Of a stretch of 64,000 bases of DNA, positions 8,989 to 18,276 are shown in pieces. The stretch covers positions 1 to 64,000 of the forward strand of contig CASDZK010000025.1 of assembly GCA_949286165.1 (NCBI GenBank), given 5' to 3'. A model generated the notes under the pieces. That model was given only the letters and a program-made list of their open reading frames with translations. It had not been told where the DNA came from and made no database searches. The position numbers and the translations under genes were made by a program. Position 1 is the stretch's first letter. Each line of letters starts with the position of its first letter. The DNA comes from an uncultured Alistipes sp. (GTDB lineage Bacteria; Bacteroidota; Bacteroidia; Bacteroidales; Rikenellaceae).

Positions 8989-8996
8989 CAAAGGTA
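8989..8996 (-). promoter_or_regulatory. -7 element upstream of the DUF4836 operon
   Basis: TACCTTTG on the minus strand, an exact TAnnTTTG match 29 bp before the start codon. No clear TTG occurs 19-21 bp upstream, so the promoter call rests on the -7 box and its position. Confidence 0.45.
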
Positions 8997-9141
8997 AGTT
9001 TTTTATCGGTACGAAATGTAAAAATACGCTGAAATATATATGATTCCGATTTCCGGAGACCGTACTTTGCGGAGAAAACGTAAAAAAACGGAAATTTAGT
9101 CGTATTTTTATACTTTGTTTCGTTTAAAAATTGATACGAGT

Positions 9142-10590
9142 ATGAAAAAACGGATGTGGCTGTTGGGAGGAATGTGTTGGGCCGTTGCGGCACAGGCCCA
9201 GTCTTCGCGTCCCAATGTTTTGTTGATTTTAGCGGACGATATGCGGGGAACGACTTTGGGCGTGCGTGGAACGGAACCGGTTTCTACGCCTCATTTGGAT
9301 GCGTTGGCCGAAGAAAGCGTCCTGTTTTCGAACGCCCATATCATGGGGGGAACGTCCGGAGCCGTGAGCATGCCCAGCCGGGCTATGCTGATGACGGGAA
9401 AATACCTGTATTCGCTGGAGAAGGAAGGCGCGAGGATTCCCGAAAGGCAGACGACTTTGGGAGAAGCTTTGCGGAAAGCGGGCTACGAAACGATGCATAT
9501 CGGCAAATGGCACAGTGACTACGGCTCGTTCAACCGGACCTTTTCCGACGGGGAGGATATTTTTTTCGGAGGGATGGCCGATCATTGGAACGTGCCGTTG
9601 TACCATTACAGCCCGGATGGGAAGTACGGGAAAAAACGGCCGGTCCTGAAAGATTTCTCCCATTCGAACCGAGTGGAGTACCAGACTGGGGAATACCTTT
9701 ATTCGGGACGGCATTCCGTGGATATTTTTACCGAATCGGCCTGCCGGTTTTTGAGAAGCCGGGAGGCGGAAGAGGCGCCGTTTTTTCTGTCGTTGGCTTA
9801 TATGTCGCCTCATGATCCCCGGACGATGCCGGAAGAGTTCGAAGCGTTGTACGAGGGCAATACGGCCGTCGCGCTTCCCTCCAATTTCATGGAACGGCAT
9901 CCGTTCGACAACGGGGAACTGGTCATTCGCGACGAGCAGCTTGCCGCTACGCCCCGCGACGGGGAAGAGGTGTTGCGCCATATCCGGCAATATTATGCCA
10001 TGATCTCCCATCTGGACGACCGGGTCGGGCAGGTCATCGAGGCATTGAAAGCCAGCGGAGCCTATGACAATACGGTTATCGTGTTCGCTGCCGATAACGG
10101 ACTGGCGGTCGGGCAACACGGTCTGATGGGGAAACAGAACGTTTACGAACACAGCGTGGGCGTTCCGTTGATGATAAAGCCCGCCGGCGGAAGCGATGCG
10201 AAAATCGGGACGACCGATTGCCTGTGTTATTTGATCGATCTGTTCCCCACGTTGTGCGATCTGACCGGGACGCCGGTTCCCGAATCGGTGGACGGTGTCA
10301 GCCTGTTGCCGGTTTTGCGCTCCGGCAAACCGGTAAGGGAATACCTTTACTACGCCTATAAGGATACGCAGCGTGCCGTGAGCGACGGCGCTTGGAAGTT
10401 GATCGAGTATCATGTCGGGGGCACCCGTACCACTCAGTTGTTCGATTTGGAAAAAGATCCGATGGAACGGGAAAACCTGAGCGGGGACAAACGGTATGCT
10501 TCCGTCGTCCGCCGGTTGCGGAAACAGATGGAAATCCAGCGGGAAGCCACGTGCGATACCTCCGTTTTTTGGGAGGGATTCGTTTTTTAG
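9142..10590 (+). CDS. Sulfatase (S1 type, serine-type active site)
   Basis: A 482-residue exported sulfatase of the alkaline-phosphatase superfamily, cleaving sulfate esters, probably on glycans. The start at 9142 gives a signal peptide (MKKRMWLLGGMCWAVAAQAQ). Metal-binding Asp residues are in LILADDMRG (D32/D33). The active-site signature is SMPSRAMLMTG with Ser76 in place of Cys, so the formylglycine must come from an anaerobic radical-SAM maturase (anSME), the usual arrangement in Bacteroidetes; no maturase gene is in the window. HIGKWHSD, DDRVGQVIEAL and AADNGLAVGQHG are further family motifs. The gene is transcribed alone and meets the transporter gene tail to tail with a 4-bp overlap (10587-10590). 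The sulfated substrate and position cannot be predicted without subfamily comparison. Confidence 0.92.
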   Translation: MKKRMWLLGGMCWAVAAQAQSSRPNVLLILADDMRGTTLGVRGTEPVSTPHLDALAEESVLFSNAHIMGGTSGAVSMPSRAMLMTGKYLYSLEKEGARIPERQTTLGEALRKAGYETMHIGKWHSDYGSFNRTFSDGEDIFFGGMADHWNVPLYHYSPDGKYGKKRPVLKDFSHSNRVEYQTGEYLYSGRHSVDIFTESACRFLRSREAEEAPFFLSLAYMSPHDPRTMPEEFEALYEGNTAVALPSNFMERHPFDNGELVIRDEQLAATPRDGEEVLRHIRQYYAMISHLDDRVGQVIEALKASGAYDNTVIVFAADNGLAVGQHGLMGKQNVYEHSVGVPLMIKPAGGSDAKIGTTDCLCYLIDLFPTLCDLTGTPVPESVDGVSLLPVLRSGKPVREYLYYAYKDTQRAVSDGAWKLIEYHVGGTRTTQLFDLEKDPMERENLSGDKRYASVVRRLRKQMEIQREATCDTSVFWEGFVF

Positions 10591-12293
10591 CTCATCAGCA
10601 ACACGATGACGACCCCCCAGATGATGAGCAGCGTGTTGCCGATGGCGTAGGTAACGGTGTAACCCATGGCCGGAACCGAACTTTCCAGCGTTTCTTCCAC
10701 GGCGCCCAACGCTGCGGTCGTGGTACGTGCGCCTGCCACGCAGCCGAGGTTCAGCGCGTCGTTGAAACGGAACAGGTATTTGCCGATGAAAAGGCCGAGA
10801 ACCAGCGGCAGGGAGGTAGCCACGGCGCCTACGATGAACAGGCTCCAGCCCACTTCCTGGAATCCTTTGACAAAACTGGGTCCGGTGGAGATGCCGACAA
10901 TGGCGATGAAAACGTTCAGTCCGGCGTTGTTCATGAACCACACGGCCGGTTCGGGAATGCCGCCCAGGGTAGGGCGTTTGGCCCGGAGCCATCCGCATAC
11001 CAGGCCGGCGATCAGGACTCCGCCGCTTACCGTCAGGCTGAGCGGAACGGATCCGATGCGCGTAGCCAGCAGCCATCCGAAGAGCAGGCCGCCTAAGGCT
11101 ATGCCTAATCCGACCAGCGTCATGCTGCTCCGTTCCGTTGCCGGATCGCTGAACCCGATATGTTCGGCGGCGCGGTCGATGTCTTGCTTTAACCCGACCA
11201 GCTCCAGCCGGTCGCCCGGGTCGAGCTTCCCGCCTCCCAGTACGGGGATTTCCACGCCGGCCCGCCGGATGCTGCCGATGCTTACGCCGTGCATGTAATC
11301 CTGTTTCAGCAGTTTTTGTATCGGAATATGGGCCGCTCCCTTTTTATTGACGACTACGGGACGTTTTTCCACGGCGAAATTGATCAAGCCGTTGTCGTCC
11401 ACGATTTCGCGGCCTATCCAGGTCTCTTCTTCGATAACGAACTGTCGCCGCCCGCTGACGACGATCTGGTCTCCCGGATGGATGCGCGTCCGCGGCGTGA
11501 TTTTTTTGAGGATTCCTTTCTGGCGGATGCGTTCGACGAACATCTGTTTGCCTTGTTTCTGCATGTATTCTTCGAACTCGTGTATGGTACGGCCGGGCGA
11601 AAACCATTCGTTGTCCGCGCTGAAAGCCCGGAAGACGATGGCCCGCGCGGCGGGACTGAACCCCGGCATGGCACTCATGTCTTCGCCGAGCCGGGCTTCC
11701 AGCTCCCGGGCAGCCTCTTTGACTTTGTTTACGCCGCCTAACAGCCGCGGTCCCAAGGTACCCAGTATCCATGCGGAACCGGCCGTTCCGAAGATGTAGG
11801 TAACGGCATAGCATACCGGCATGACGCTCAGGTCGAGGTTTTTCAGCGAAGGAATCTGGTGGATGGTGTCGGTGGCCGCCCCGATGACGGCGGACATGGT
11901 TTGCGAACCGGCCAACAGTCCGGCCGCTTGGGCCGTGTCGTACCCCATGATCGTCGCGCACAGCCAGACCGAACCCAGGCACAGCAGGCAAACCGTGGCG
12001 GCGAATCCGACCTGCGGCAGACCGTCTTTTTTCAGTCCCCGGAAAAATTGAGGACCTACGGCATAACCTACGGCGAATAGGAACATCAGGAAGAAGAGGG
12101 TTTTGGCCGGTTCGGGAATTTCTATTTTCATTTGCCCTACCAGCACGCCTATCAGGAGCACGCTGGTAACGGTTCCCAAAGAGAAGCTTTTGTATCGGAA
12201 CTTGCCTAACCAGAATCCCGCTGCCACCGTAAAGAAGACGGCCAGCGCGGCGTTTTTCTGAAAAAAATCGATGATGTCGGTACCTGTGAACAT
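10587..12293 (-). CDS. AspT/YidE-family transporter with two RCK C-terminal domains
   Basis: A 568-residue integral membrane protein with the aspartate:alanine exchanger architecture: two homologous membrane halves (about residues 10-190 and 395-568) flanking two soluble TrkA-C/RCK_C-like domains (about 210-380, e.g. PVLGGGKLDPGDRLELVGL). Each half carries the family duplication, seen in AVGYAVGPQFFRGLKKDG and VGISTGPSFVKGFQEVG. AspT of Tetragenococcus exchanges aspartate for alanine; most family members, such as E. coli YidE and YbjL, have no proven substrate, so a specific name is not justified. No decarboxylase is adjacent. The gene is convergent with the sulfatase and isolated on its 5' side. 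Confidence 0.85.
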   Translation of the reverse strand: MFTGTDIIDFFQKNAALAVFFTVAAGFWLGKFRYKSFSLGTVTSVLLIGVLVGQMKIEIPEPAKTLFFLMFLFAVGYAVGPQFFRGLKKDGLPQVGFAATVCLLCLGSVWLCATIMGYDTAQAAGLLAGSQTMSAVIGAATDTIHQIPSLKNLDLSVMPVCYAVTYIFGTAGSAWILGTLGPRLLGGVNKVKEAARELEARLGEDMSAMPGFSPAARAIVFRAFSADNEWFSPGRTIHEFEEYMQKQGKQMFVERIRQKGILKKITPRTRIHPGDQIVVSGRRQFVIEEETWIGREIVDDNGLINFAVEKRPVVVNKKGAAHIPIQKLLKQDYMHGVSIGSIRRAGVEIPVLGGGKLDPGDRLELVGLKQDIDRAAEHIGFSDPATERSSMTLVGLGIALGGLLFGWLLATRIGSVPLSLTVSGGVLIAGLVCGWLRAKRPTLGGIPEPAVWFMNNAGLNVFIAIVGISTGPSFVKGFQEVGWSLFIVGAVATSLPLVLGLFIGKYLFRFNDALNLGCVAGARTTTAALGAVEETLESSVPAMGYTVTYAIGNTLLIIWGVVIVLLMS

Positions 12294-12406
12294 AAGCGGT
12301 CTTTAAAAGAGTTTCAGCCGCTCTTTCGGCAATCTGCGTGCCGGAAACGGATTGCGGGGGAATAAAAATGCATTTCCGGCCGTTTTTGGGAGAAGGGAAA
12401 ACATGA

Positions 12407-12439
12407 AACCGGAGGCGGGTCATGGCTCCGCCTCCGGTT
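12407..12439 (-). terminator. Hairpin terminator after the TonB receptor gene
   Basis: Perfect 12-bp GC-rich arms at 12407-12418 and 12428-12439 with a 9-nt loop, followed on the minus strand by TCATGTTTTCCC. It lies 59 bp beyond the receptor stop and separates it from the AspT-type gene. Confidence 0.65.
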
Positions 12440-12497
12440 GTTGAGAGAGGGCTTCCGATGTAGGAAAACGCCTCGATCGTTGCACTTTATTTGAAAT

Positions 12498-15314
12498 TTA
12501 GAACCGTACCTTTACTCCTGCATTCCATTTGATGCCGTAATATTCCGCCTGCATGACCCGGTCTTCGACTCCCTGGAAATAGCGGAGCGGCTGGTTCAGC
12601 AGGTTATTGACTTCCGCGAATACGGATATGTTTTTGGTTGCCCGGAACGAAGCGTTCGCGTCGAGGTAGTTCACTTTGTCGTAGTAGCGGTCTTCGAAAG
12701 CGGTAACCCCCATGGCTTCATTGTCGAGGAACGAACCGGCGTGGTTGTAGGATACGGCGGCCGTGAACCGTTTGTTTTCGAAGTAGAGCGATACGTTGAC
12801 GAGGTGTTTGGGAGTCCCCGGCAAAGTCACTTCGTCTTTGTCCCGGCCGCGGAATAACGGATCGGTCAGTTCCGTGACCCGGGAATGGTTATAGGTGTAG
12901 TTGGCGTATATCCCGAAATTTTTCAGGGCCGGGGCAATGAAGCCCAGATCGCGCTGGAAAGCGACTTCTACGCCCAGCAGGTTGGCGTTCCCCGCATTGA
13001 CGGCCTTGTAGTATTCTTTCCATACGGTTCCGTTCACTTCGTGGTCGGGCAGATAGGCATCTACGATGAATCCTTTGATGCGTTTGTAATAGATGCCGGC
13101 CGATACCAGTCCTACGGATTTGAAGTAATATTCCGCCATGACGTCCACGTTGTTGGAAACGGTGTTATCCAGGTCGGGATTTCCCTGCGTAAATGTTTCG
13201 TCGGACAGGCTGATGATGTCTCCCGGAACCAGCTGGCTGAATTTCGGGCGGGCCAACGTGGAGGTAAAGCTGGCGCGAAGCACTAAATCTTCTACGGGAG
13301 ACGATTTTACCAGGACGGAAGGCAACACGTTCGTCATGTTCCTCTTGTTGTCGGTCGGCGTCAGTGTCTCCGTGTCCATATCGACGGAAAAGCCGGAATA
13401 GTCCAACCGGGTGTTTTCTACCCGTACGCCGGCGATGATGTCCGTGGTTTTCCCGATTTTCTGGTCCAACCGCAGGTAACCGGCATGAATGGTTTCACGA
13501 CCGGAGTAATTACCCGCCTCCTCTTCTATGTTCCGTTCCGCGGCAAACCGGCTCCGGTCGTTGAAGGCCAAATGGCCGAGATATTCTTTCGAGACGAAAT
13601 CTCCGGCGACGTAATCGCCTGCGTAGAATTTGTCCCGGGTAGCGTTATACAGGTTTTCCGCTGCCATGGAAACGGCGTTGAAATTCGCATCGCTCGGCTC
13701 CATATCGTAGAACGTGACGGTATTGTCTTTGTGCTTGTTCTGGTATTTGTATCCGAATTTCAGGGTGTTGCCGAAAAGTCCGGTCGCTAACGGCAATTTG
13801 AAATTGGCGCCCGTTTTATATTCTTTCTCCTGAATATCGCCGAAAGATTCGGTCAGTTCGTCCAGTTTGACGAAATTTTGGGAATTCAGGATCATTCGGT
13901 CGGGGTTCCGGGGGGTAAATACCGGTTTGTTGCCGTCCGACAAATCAACGTCGAATATTTCCGGCTGGTCTTCGTCGGTATCGAAAGCGATATAGCGTTC
14001 ATGGGGACGTTCTTCCGAAGCGGTGGCGTAGTCGAAAAACCAGTCGGCGGACAGTTTCCCGAATACGTGCGATCCGTTCAGGGCGAAATCTTTGGTTTGC
14101 TGGCGTTCCAGACGGGCGTATTTGTTGTCCGGGCTGCCGCCTTTGGTTTGGCGTCGCAGGAAGGAAGTGTAGGTACCGTCCGATTGCGGGGTAATGTCTT
14201 TATAAGTCAGGCGGTAGCGGTTTTCCCAGTCGTTGCGGCGGTTGTACATGGCTTTGGCCTCTATTTTGTGGTTGGCGTTGAAGTCGTAGTCAAGGGCGAG
14301 CGAGTAGCTTTGCCGTTCCCGATGAACGTAGTATTGCCGAATCTCGAATTCGCTGATGTACGCGTTGCCTTCGTCGTCTTGGGACCATACGGCCTCGATG
14401 TCGTCGGAGCCGGCGGGGTTGTTATTATAGGCCAATGCGGCCATTACTCCCAATTTGTTCTTGAGGAACCGGCTTCCCCAGCTGGCGGAACCGTTGAACT
14501 GCGCTTTCCTGGAGATGGGATTATAGCCCGAAGAGACGCTGGCGTTGACGCTCTGTTTGCTGGGGGAATTTTTGGTAACCAGATTGACCGAACCTCCGAT
14601 GGCGTCGCCATCCATGTCGGCCGTTACCACTTTTTTTACTTCGATGGTCTGGATCATGTCCGTCGGGATCAGGTCGAGCTGAGCCGCCCGGGTGCCTCCT
14701 TCGGCCGACGGCAATTTATTTCCGTTCATGGTTACCGAGGTCAGGTCCGGCGCAGTACCCCTTACCTGCCCGAAACGGGCTTCCCCCTGGTCGTACTGGA
14801 CGTTGATGCCCGGCACGCGTTTCATGGCGTCGCCGATGTTGGCATCGGGGAAACGGCTCATCTGGTCGGCGGAGATAATATTGGAGACCCCTTCGTTGTT
14901 TCGTTGTTGCGAAATGGCTTTCCGCTGTCCGTCCACGATTCCGTAAACCACGACATTGTCGATAATCAGGTTGGGATCGAGGATGAAGTTGAATTCGAGG
15001 GTCTTGCCCGGCTGTATGTCCACATGGGTCACGTAAGGTTCGTACCCTACGAAGGTAATGGTCACTTCTTGGCGTCCTGCCGGAATATTGGGAATGTAAA
15101 AAAATCCGTTCGATTCGGATATGGCGCCTAAATTCAGCGAATCCAGCGAGACTACGGCTCCCGGAAGTATCGATCGATTGGCGTCGAGCACCCGACCGCT
15201 GAGTGCTCCTTTTTTCAATTGCTGCTCCGATACCGTTTCAGCGGCGGGAAGGGGAGCCGCTGAAGTTTGGAGGGCTGCAAGGGTTAAACATACAAGGGTA
15301 AAGATTTTCTTCAT
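12498..15314 (-). CDS. TonB-dependent receptor with CarboxypepD_reg-like N-terminus
   Basis: A 938-residue outer-membrane active transporter. It has a signal peptide (MKKIFTLVCLTLAALQTSAA), a carboxypeptidase-regulatory-like Ig domain at about residues 37-115, a plug near 130-240 and a long beta-barrel ending in VKVRF, the terminal aromatic signal of outer-membrane barrels. The plug sequence (RFPDANIGDAMKRVPGI) and overall style fit the TonB-Xanth-Caul subgroup rather than SusC, and no SusD follows. It is divergent from a secreted acid-phosphatase-like gene 199 bp away, so uptake of a phosphorylated compound or its dephosphorylated product is a reasonable inference. Substrate unknown. Confidence 0.9.
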   Translation of the reverse strand: MKKIFTLVCLTLAALQTSAAPLPAAETVSEQQLKKGALSGRVLDANRSILPGAVVSLDSLNLGAISESNGFFYIPNIPAGRQEVTITFVGYEPYVTHVDIQPGKTLEFNFILDPNLIIDNVVVYGIVDGQRKAISQQRNNEGVSNIISADQMSRFPDANIGDAMKRVPGINVQYDQGEARFGQVRGTAPDLTSVTMNGNKLPSAEGGTRAAQLDLIPTDMIQTIEVKKVVTADMDGDAIGGSVNLVTKNSPSKQSVNASVSSGYNPISRKAQFNGSASWGSRFLKNKLGVMAALAYNNNPAGSDDIEAVWSQDDEGNAYISEFEIRQYYVHRERQSYSLALDYDFNANHKIEAKAMYNRRNDWENRYRLTYKDITPQSDGTYTSFLRRQTKGGSPDNKYARLERQQTKDFALNGSHVFGKLSADWFFDYATASEERPHERYIAFDTDEDQPEIFDVDLSDGNKPVFTPRNPDRMILNSQNFVKLDELTESFGDIQEKEYKTGANFKLPLATGLFGNTLKFGYKYQNKHKDNTVTFYDMEPSDANFNAVSMAAENLYNATRDKFYAGDYVAGDFVSKEYLGHLAFNDRSRFAAERNIEEEAGNYSGRETIHAGYLRLDQKIGKTTDIIAGVRVENTRLDYSGFSVDMDTETLTPTDNKRNMTNVLPSVLVKSSPVEDLVLRASFTSTLARPKFSQLVPGDIISLSDETFTQGNPDLDNTVSNNVDVMAEYYFKSVGLVSAGIYYKRIKGFIVDAYLPDHEVNGTVWKEYYKAVNAGNANLLGVEVAFQRDLGFIAPALKNFGIYANYTYNHSRVTELTDPLFRGRDKDEVTLPGTPKHLVNVSLYFENKRFTAAVSYNHAGSFLDNEAMGVTAFEDRYYDKVNYLDANASFRATKNISVFAEVNNLLNQPLRYFQGVEDRVMQAEYYGIKWNAGVKVRF

Positions 15315-15454
15315 GTTTTTCGGTTTATGGTTTTTACTCGTTCAATTCATCGGCGAAGGTACCGGCCCTGTATGAAATGGCTGTTGGGGGATTGTTAAAA
15401 AATCGTATCGTTTCGTCGGTTGTGTTATTAAAAAGTTAAAGTTGGAATGAAAGG

Positions 15455-15485
15455 TTGGGCATTCGGCATCGGTCTTTTATTTTTG
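15455..15485 (+). promoter_or_regulatory. Promoter of the acid-phosphatase-like gene
   Basis: TTG at 15455-15457, a 20-bp gap, and TATTTTTG at 15478-15485, an exact match to the Bacteroidetes consensus. It ends 28 bp before the start codon. Confidence 0.65.
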
Positions 15486-15513
15486 CGACGGATTCAGTGA
15501 TATGTAATTTGAA

Positions 15514-16476
15514 ATGATGAATAATATGAAGAGAAACTTGTTTTATGCGGTTGTGCTGTCGTTTGCTTTCGGTTGCGCGGACCGTCCCGATTATGCCGTC
15601 GATCCCGGAGTTTACGACGGCGATTTGAATATATTGATGTTGTCGGATGCCGGCCGCAACGGTTCTTACGACCAACGCAGGATCGGTAAAATCATGGGGC
15701 TGTACGCCGATAAACTGGGGCCCGAATTCGTCATATCGAGCGGGGACCTGTTTCATTACGAGGGGGTGCAGAGCACTTCCGACCCTTTGTGGTGGTCGAA
15801 TTTCGAAAGCATCTATCCGCACGGCGAGTTGCAGTGTCCGTGGTACGGGGTGTTGGGCAATCACGAATATCGGGGAAATACGCAGGCGATTATCGATTAC
15901 AGCGGTATCAGCCGCCGGTGGAACATGCCGGACCGTTACTATACTTTTTCGATGCCGATCGATGACGACGACGAAGGTTCGGAGTCGATCCGTTTCGTTT
16001 TTATCGATACGCCTCCTTTGATTAGCAAATACCAGCAGGAAGAGGGGTATCCCGATGCGAGAGGGGTAGCCGATTCCGTGCAGCTGCAATGGCTGGACAG
16101 CGTGTTGACGGCGTCTTCCGAAAAATGGAAAGTGGTGGTAGGGCACCATCCCGTTTATTCTTATGACGGGAAAGAGGATATCGAACAGACGGAGCTGCGG
16201 TCGAAATTGGAACCGATTTTCCGGAAGCACGGCATCGATGTCTATTTTTGCGGCCATATCCATACGTTCCAGCATTTGCGTACCGGAGCGGACAGTATCG
16301 ATTATGTGGTCAACGGTTCCGCTTCGTTGCAAAGGGAGCCGATATCGGGAGAGTATACGATGTATAACAGCGAGAATACCGGATTTACCTTGTTGTCGTT
16401 TGATCCGGGCGTTATGAATATTTCGTTCGTGAACAACCAGGGAAAGATCGAATATGAAATTCAGCGCAAGAAGTGA
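15514..16476 (+). CDS. Purple acid phosphatase-like metallophosphoesterase lipoprotein
   Basis: A 320-residue secreted phosphoesterase of the calcineurin-like/purple acid phosphatase (ACP5-like) type. The five metal-binding motifs appear in order: SDAG (D45), GDLFHY (D78, Y82), GNHE (116-118), VVGHHP (H211/H212) and CGHIH (H248, H250). The DxG and Y-containing motif fit purple acid phosphatases rather than DxH-type calcineurin enzymes. A signal sequence ends in a lipobox-like FAFGC (Cys21), so it is probably surface or periplasmic. Start: 15514 is annotated; 15526 (MKRNLFY) is an equally good signal-peptide start. The gene is divergent from a TonB receptor, suggesting a shared phosphate-scavenging role (inference). 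Natural substrate unknown. Confidence 0.85.
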   Translation: MMNNMKRNLFYAVVLSFAFGCADRPDYAVDPGVYDGDLNILMLSDAGRNGSYDQRRIGKIMGLYADKLGPEFVISSGDLFHYEGVQSTSDPLWWSNFESIYPHGELQCPWYGVLGNHEYRGNTQAIIDYSGISRRWNMPDRYYTFSMPIDDDDEGSESIRFVFIDTPPLISKYQQEEGYPDARGVADSVQLQWLDSVLTASSEKWKVVVGHHPVYSYDGKEDIEQTELRSKLEPIFRKHGIDVYFCGHIHTFQHLRTGADSIDYVVNGSASLQREPISGEYTMYNSENTGFTLLSFDPGVMNISFVNNQGKIEYEIQRKK

Positions 16477-16551
16477 TCGAGGAGATGTTGGAATAAGAAA
16501 AAGTTCAAAAAGGCTTCAGGTGCTTCAAAGATGAGGGAGCGTACTGATGTT

Positions 16552-16595
16552 GACCGGAATCCCGAAAGTTGGACAAAACTTTCGGGATTCCGGTC
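16552..16595. terminator. Bidirectional 19-bp perfect hairpin between convergent genes
   Basis: Arms 16552-16570 and 16577-16595 are perfect 19-bp inverted repeats with a 6-nt loop. The hairpin lies between the phosphoesterase stop (16476) and the mscL stop (16614), which converge, so it can serve both. Neither side has a strong T-run. Confidence 0.7.
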
Positions 16596-16613
16596 AATTT
16601 AACACCCGCTTCT

Positions 16614-17015
16614 TTATTTGTTTTTCAGAATATCTCGTATTTCCGTCAGAAGAAGTTCTTCTTTGGACGGAGCGGGAGGTGCGGCGGGAGTTGCCTCTTC
16701 TTTTTTCTTCAGGCTGTTCATCGCTTTTATCAGAGCGAAAATGGCGAAAGCGATAATCAGAAAATCCAGAACGGTCTGAATAAATTTTCCGTAACCGATG
16801 ACGACGGCCGGAGCGGTTTCCGTCGCTTTTTTCAGTACGATTTCCAGATTGCTGAAATCCACGCCGCCAAGCAACAGACCGATGGGCGGCATGATGACGT
16901 CGCCTACCAGCGAACTGACGATTTTGCCGAAAGCGGCTCCGATGATGATACCGACCGCCATGTCCACGACGTTTCCACGCATGGCGAATTTTTTGAATTC
17001 AGAAAGAAATTTCAT
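16614..17015 (-). CDS. mscL: Large-conductance mechanosensitive channel
   Basis: A 133-residue MscL, the pentameric emergency release valve that opens under membrane tension during hypo-osmotic shock. The N-terminus [20 protein letters not shown] and the pore helix [19 protein letters not shown] are diagnostic. A second membrane helix ([18 protein letters not shown]) precedes a short Ala/Pro linker and a charged C-terminal helix ([16 protein letters not shown]) expected to bundle in the cytoplasm. Length is normal for the family. The gene is monocistronic, converging with the phosphatase gene across a strong hairpin. Confidence 0.97.
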   Translation of the reverse strand: MKFLSEFKKFAMRGNVVDMAVGIIIGAAFGKIVSSLVGDVIMPPIGLLLGGVDFSNLEIVLKKATETAPAVVIGYGKFIQTVLDFLIIAFAIFALIKAMNSLKKKEEATPAAPPAPSKEELLLTEIRDILKNK

Positions 17016-17334
17016 GGTTGGGATAATTGATTATGTGAATATTGTCTGGTTGTTTGCATGCGAAGGGTCGGTTTATGGAACGGCACGACCGTAAAACGGG
17101 TTCCGATACGGTCGGATCCCGGAGTAAATATAGGCCGATTTTTCGATAAATCGCGCATTGTCCGGGGTATTTCTTGCTTTGGATGATTGCCGTTTCGTTT
17201 TGCCGGGTATCGGAAACGTTGCAATAATCGGGCAAATAGCAGCAGGTTGTCGAAAGATGACGGGTACGAAAAACGGGTCCGGAATCCCGGACCCGTCGAG
17301 AGTCGATATTTGTGTTCGGCAACAGCCGGAAAAA
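17016..17334. other. 319-bp intergenic region between mscL and rpoD
   Basis: It holds the rpoD terminator at 17273-17296 near its rpoD side, and presumably the mscL promoter on the other side. No TAnnTTTG box with correct spacing was found for mscL. No coding or structured RNA signal recognised in the rest. Confidence 0.5.
17273..17296 (-). terminator. Intrinsic terminator of rpoD
   Basis: Perfect 10-bp arms (17273-17282, 17287-17296) with a 4-nt loop, followed on the minus strand by a run of five T, 39 bp past the rpoD stop codon. Confidence 0.85.
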
Positions 17335-18195
17335 TTATCCTAAATACGATTTCAGCAGTTTGCTTCTGGAATTATGACGCAGACGCCGGATGGCTTTTTC
17401 CTTGATTTGCCGTACCCGTTCGCGGGTCAGACCGAATTTTTCCCCGATTTCTTCCAGGGTCATTTCCGAACAGCCGATTCCGAAGAAATAGCGGATGATG
17501 TCCCGTTCCCGGTCGGTCAGGGTAGAGAGCGCCCGGTCTACTTCGGTGGAAAGGGATTCGTTGATCAGTCCCCGGTCGGCGTTGGGCGAGTCGTTATTGA
17601 CCAGCACGTCCAGCAGGCTGTTGTCTTCTCCTTCGGCGAAGGGAGCGTCCACCGATACGTGGCGTCCCGACACGCGCAGTGTGTCCGATATCTTTTCTTT
17701 CGGCAGGTCCAGCTCGCCGGCCAATTCTTCGGGCGACGGGGTACGTTCGTGTTCCTGCTCGAATTTTGCCAGGGCCTTGTTGATTTTGTTCAGCGATCCT
17801 ACCTGATTCAGCGGCAGGCGTACGATACGCGACTGTTCCGCCAATGCCTGGAGAATCGATTGACGGATCCACCATACGGCATAAGAAATGAATTTGAACC
17901 CCCGGGTTTCGTCGAATTTTTCGGCGGCTCGAATAAGACCCAAATTACCTTCGTTAATCAGGTCGGGAAGACTCAATCCTTGATTTTGGTATTGTTTGGC
18001 TACGGATACGACGAATCGCAAATTGGCTCTCGTCAGTTTTTCCAGCGCTTCCTGATCCCCTTTTCTGATGCGTTGCGCCAGTTCTACTTCTTCTTCCACC
18101 GAGATCAGGTCCTCGCGGCCGATCTCCTGCAGGTATTTATCCAACGATGCGCTTTCCCGGTTGGTAATCGATTTGGTAATTTTTAATTGTCTCAT
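17335..18195 (-). CDS. rpoD: Primary sigma-70 factor RpoD
   Basis: A 286-residue sigma factor matching the short primary sigma of Bacteroidetes, which lacks the long region 1.1 and non-conserved insert of E. coli sigma70. Region 1.2 starts near residue 17 ([10 protein letters not shown]). Region 2 contains the core-binding and -10 reading segment [18 protein letters not shown] and [17 protein letters not shown]. Region 3 follows, and region 4 carries the -35/-33-reading helix-turn-helix [19 protein letters not shown]. It is expected to recognise the TTG/TAnnTTTG promoters seen across this window. It lies downstream of htrA on the same strand, separated by a 15-bp hairpin, and ends at a good terminator. 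Confidence 0.95.
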   Translation of the reverse strand: MRQLKITKSITNRESASLDKYLQEIGREDLISVEEEVELAQRIRKGDQEALEKLTRANLRFVVSVAKQYQNQGLSLPDLINEGNLGLIRAAEKFDETRGFKFISYAVWWIRQSILQALAEQSRIVRLPLNQVGSLNKINKALAKFEQEHERTPSPEELAGELDLPKEKISDTLRVSGRHVSVDAPFAEGEDNSLLDVLVNNDSPNADRGLINESLSTEVDRALSTLTDRERDIIRYFFGIGCSEMTLEEIGEKFGLTRERVRQIKEKAIRRLRHNSRSKLLKSYLG

Positions 18196-18217
18196 TGATT
18201 TAATTTTCGGTATATAA

Positions 18218-18253
18218 ACCGCAGGGATACGGCGATTACCGTATCCCTGCGGT
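18218..18253 (-). terminator. Hairpin between htrA and rpoD
   Basis: Perfect 15-bp arms (18218-18232, 18239-18253) with a 6-nt loop, 24 bp after the htrA stop and 22 bp before the rpoD start. The following minus-strand sequence TTATATACC is a weak T-tail. It may terminate htrA transcripts or act as a leaky attenuator before rpoD. Confidence 0.65.
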
Positions 18254-18276
18254 AATTTCTATTATTTAATACTCAA

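Noticed and set aside
9229..11076. Long minus-strand open frame (615 codons) opposite the sulfatase and part of the AspT-type gene
   Set aside because: It spans two real genes in other frames, has Arg/His/Pro-rich composition and no family character; an effect of GC-rich codon use.
13878..15131. Plus-strand open frame (417 codons) opposite the TonB receptor
   Set aside because: Antisense shadow; the receptor's signal peptide, plug and terminal Phe clearly mark the minus strand as coding.
16490..16551. Third copy of the palindromic element family before the 16552-16595 hairpin
   Set aside because: Only short words such as TTCAAAAAGGCTTC are shared; no extended alignment with elements A or B.
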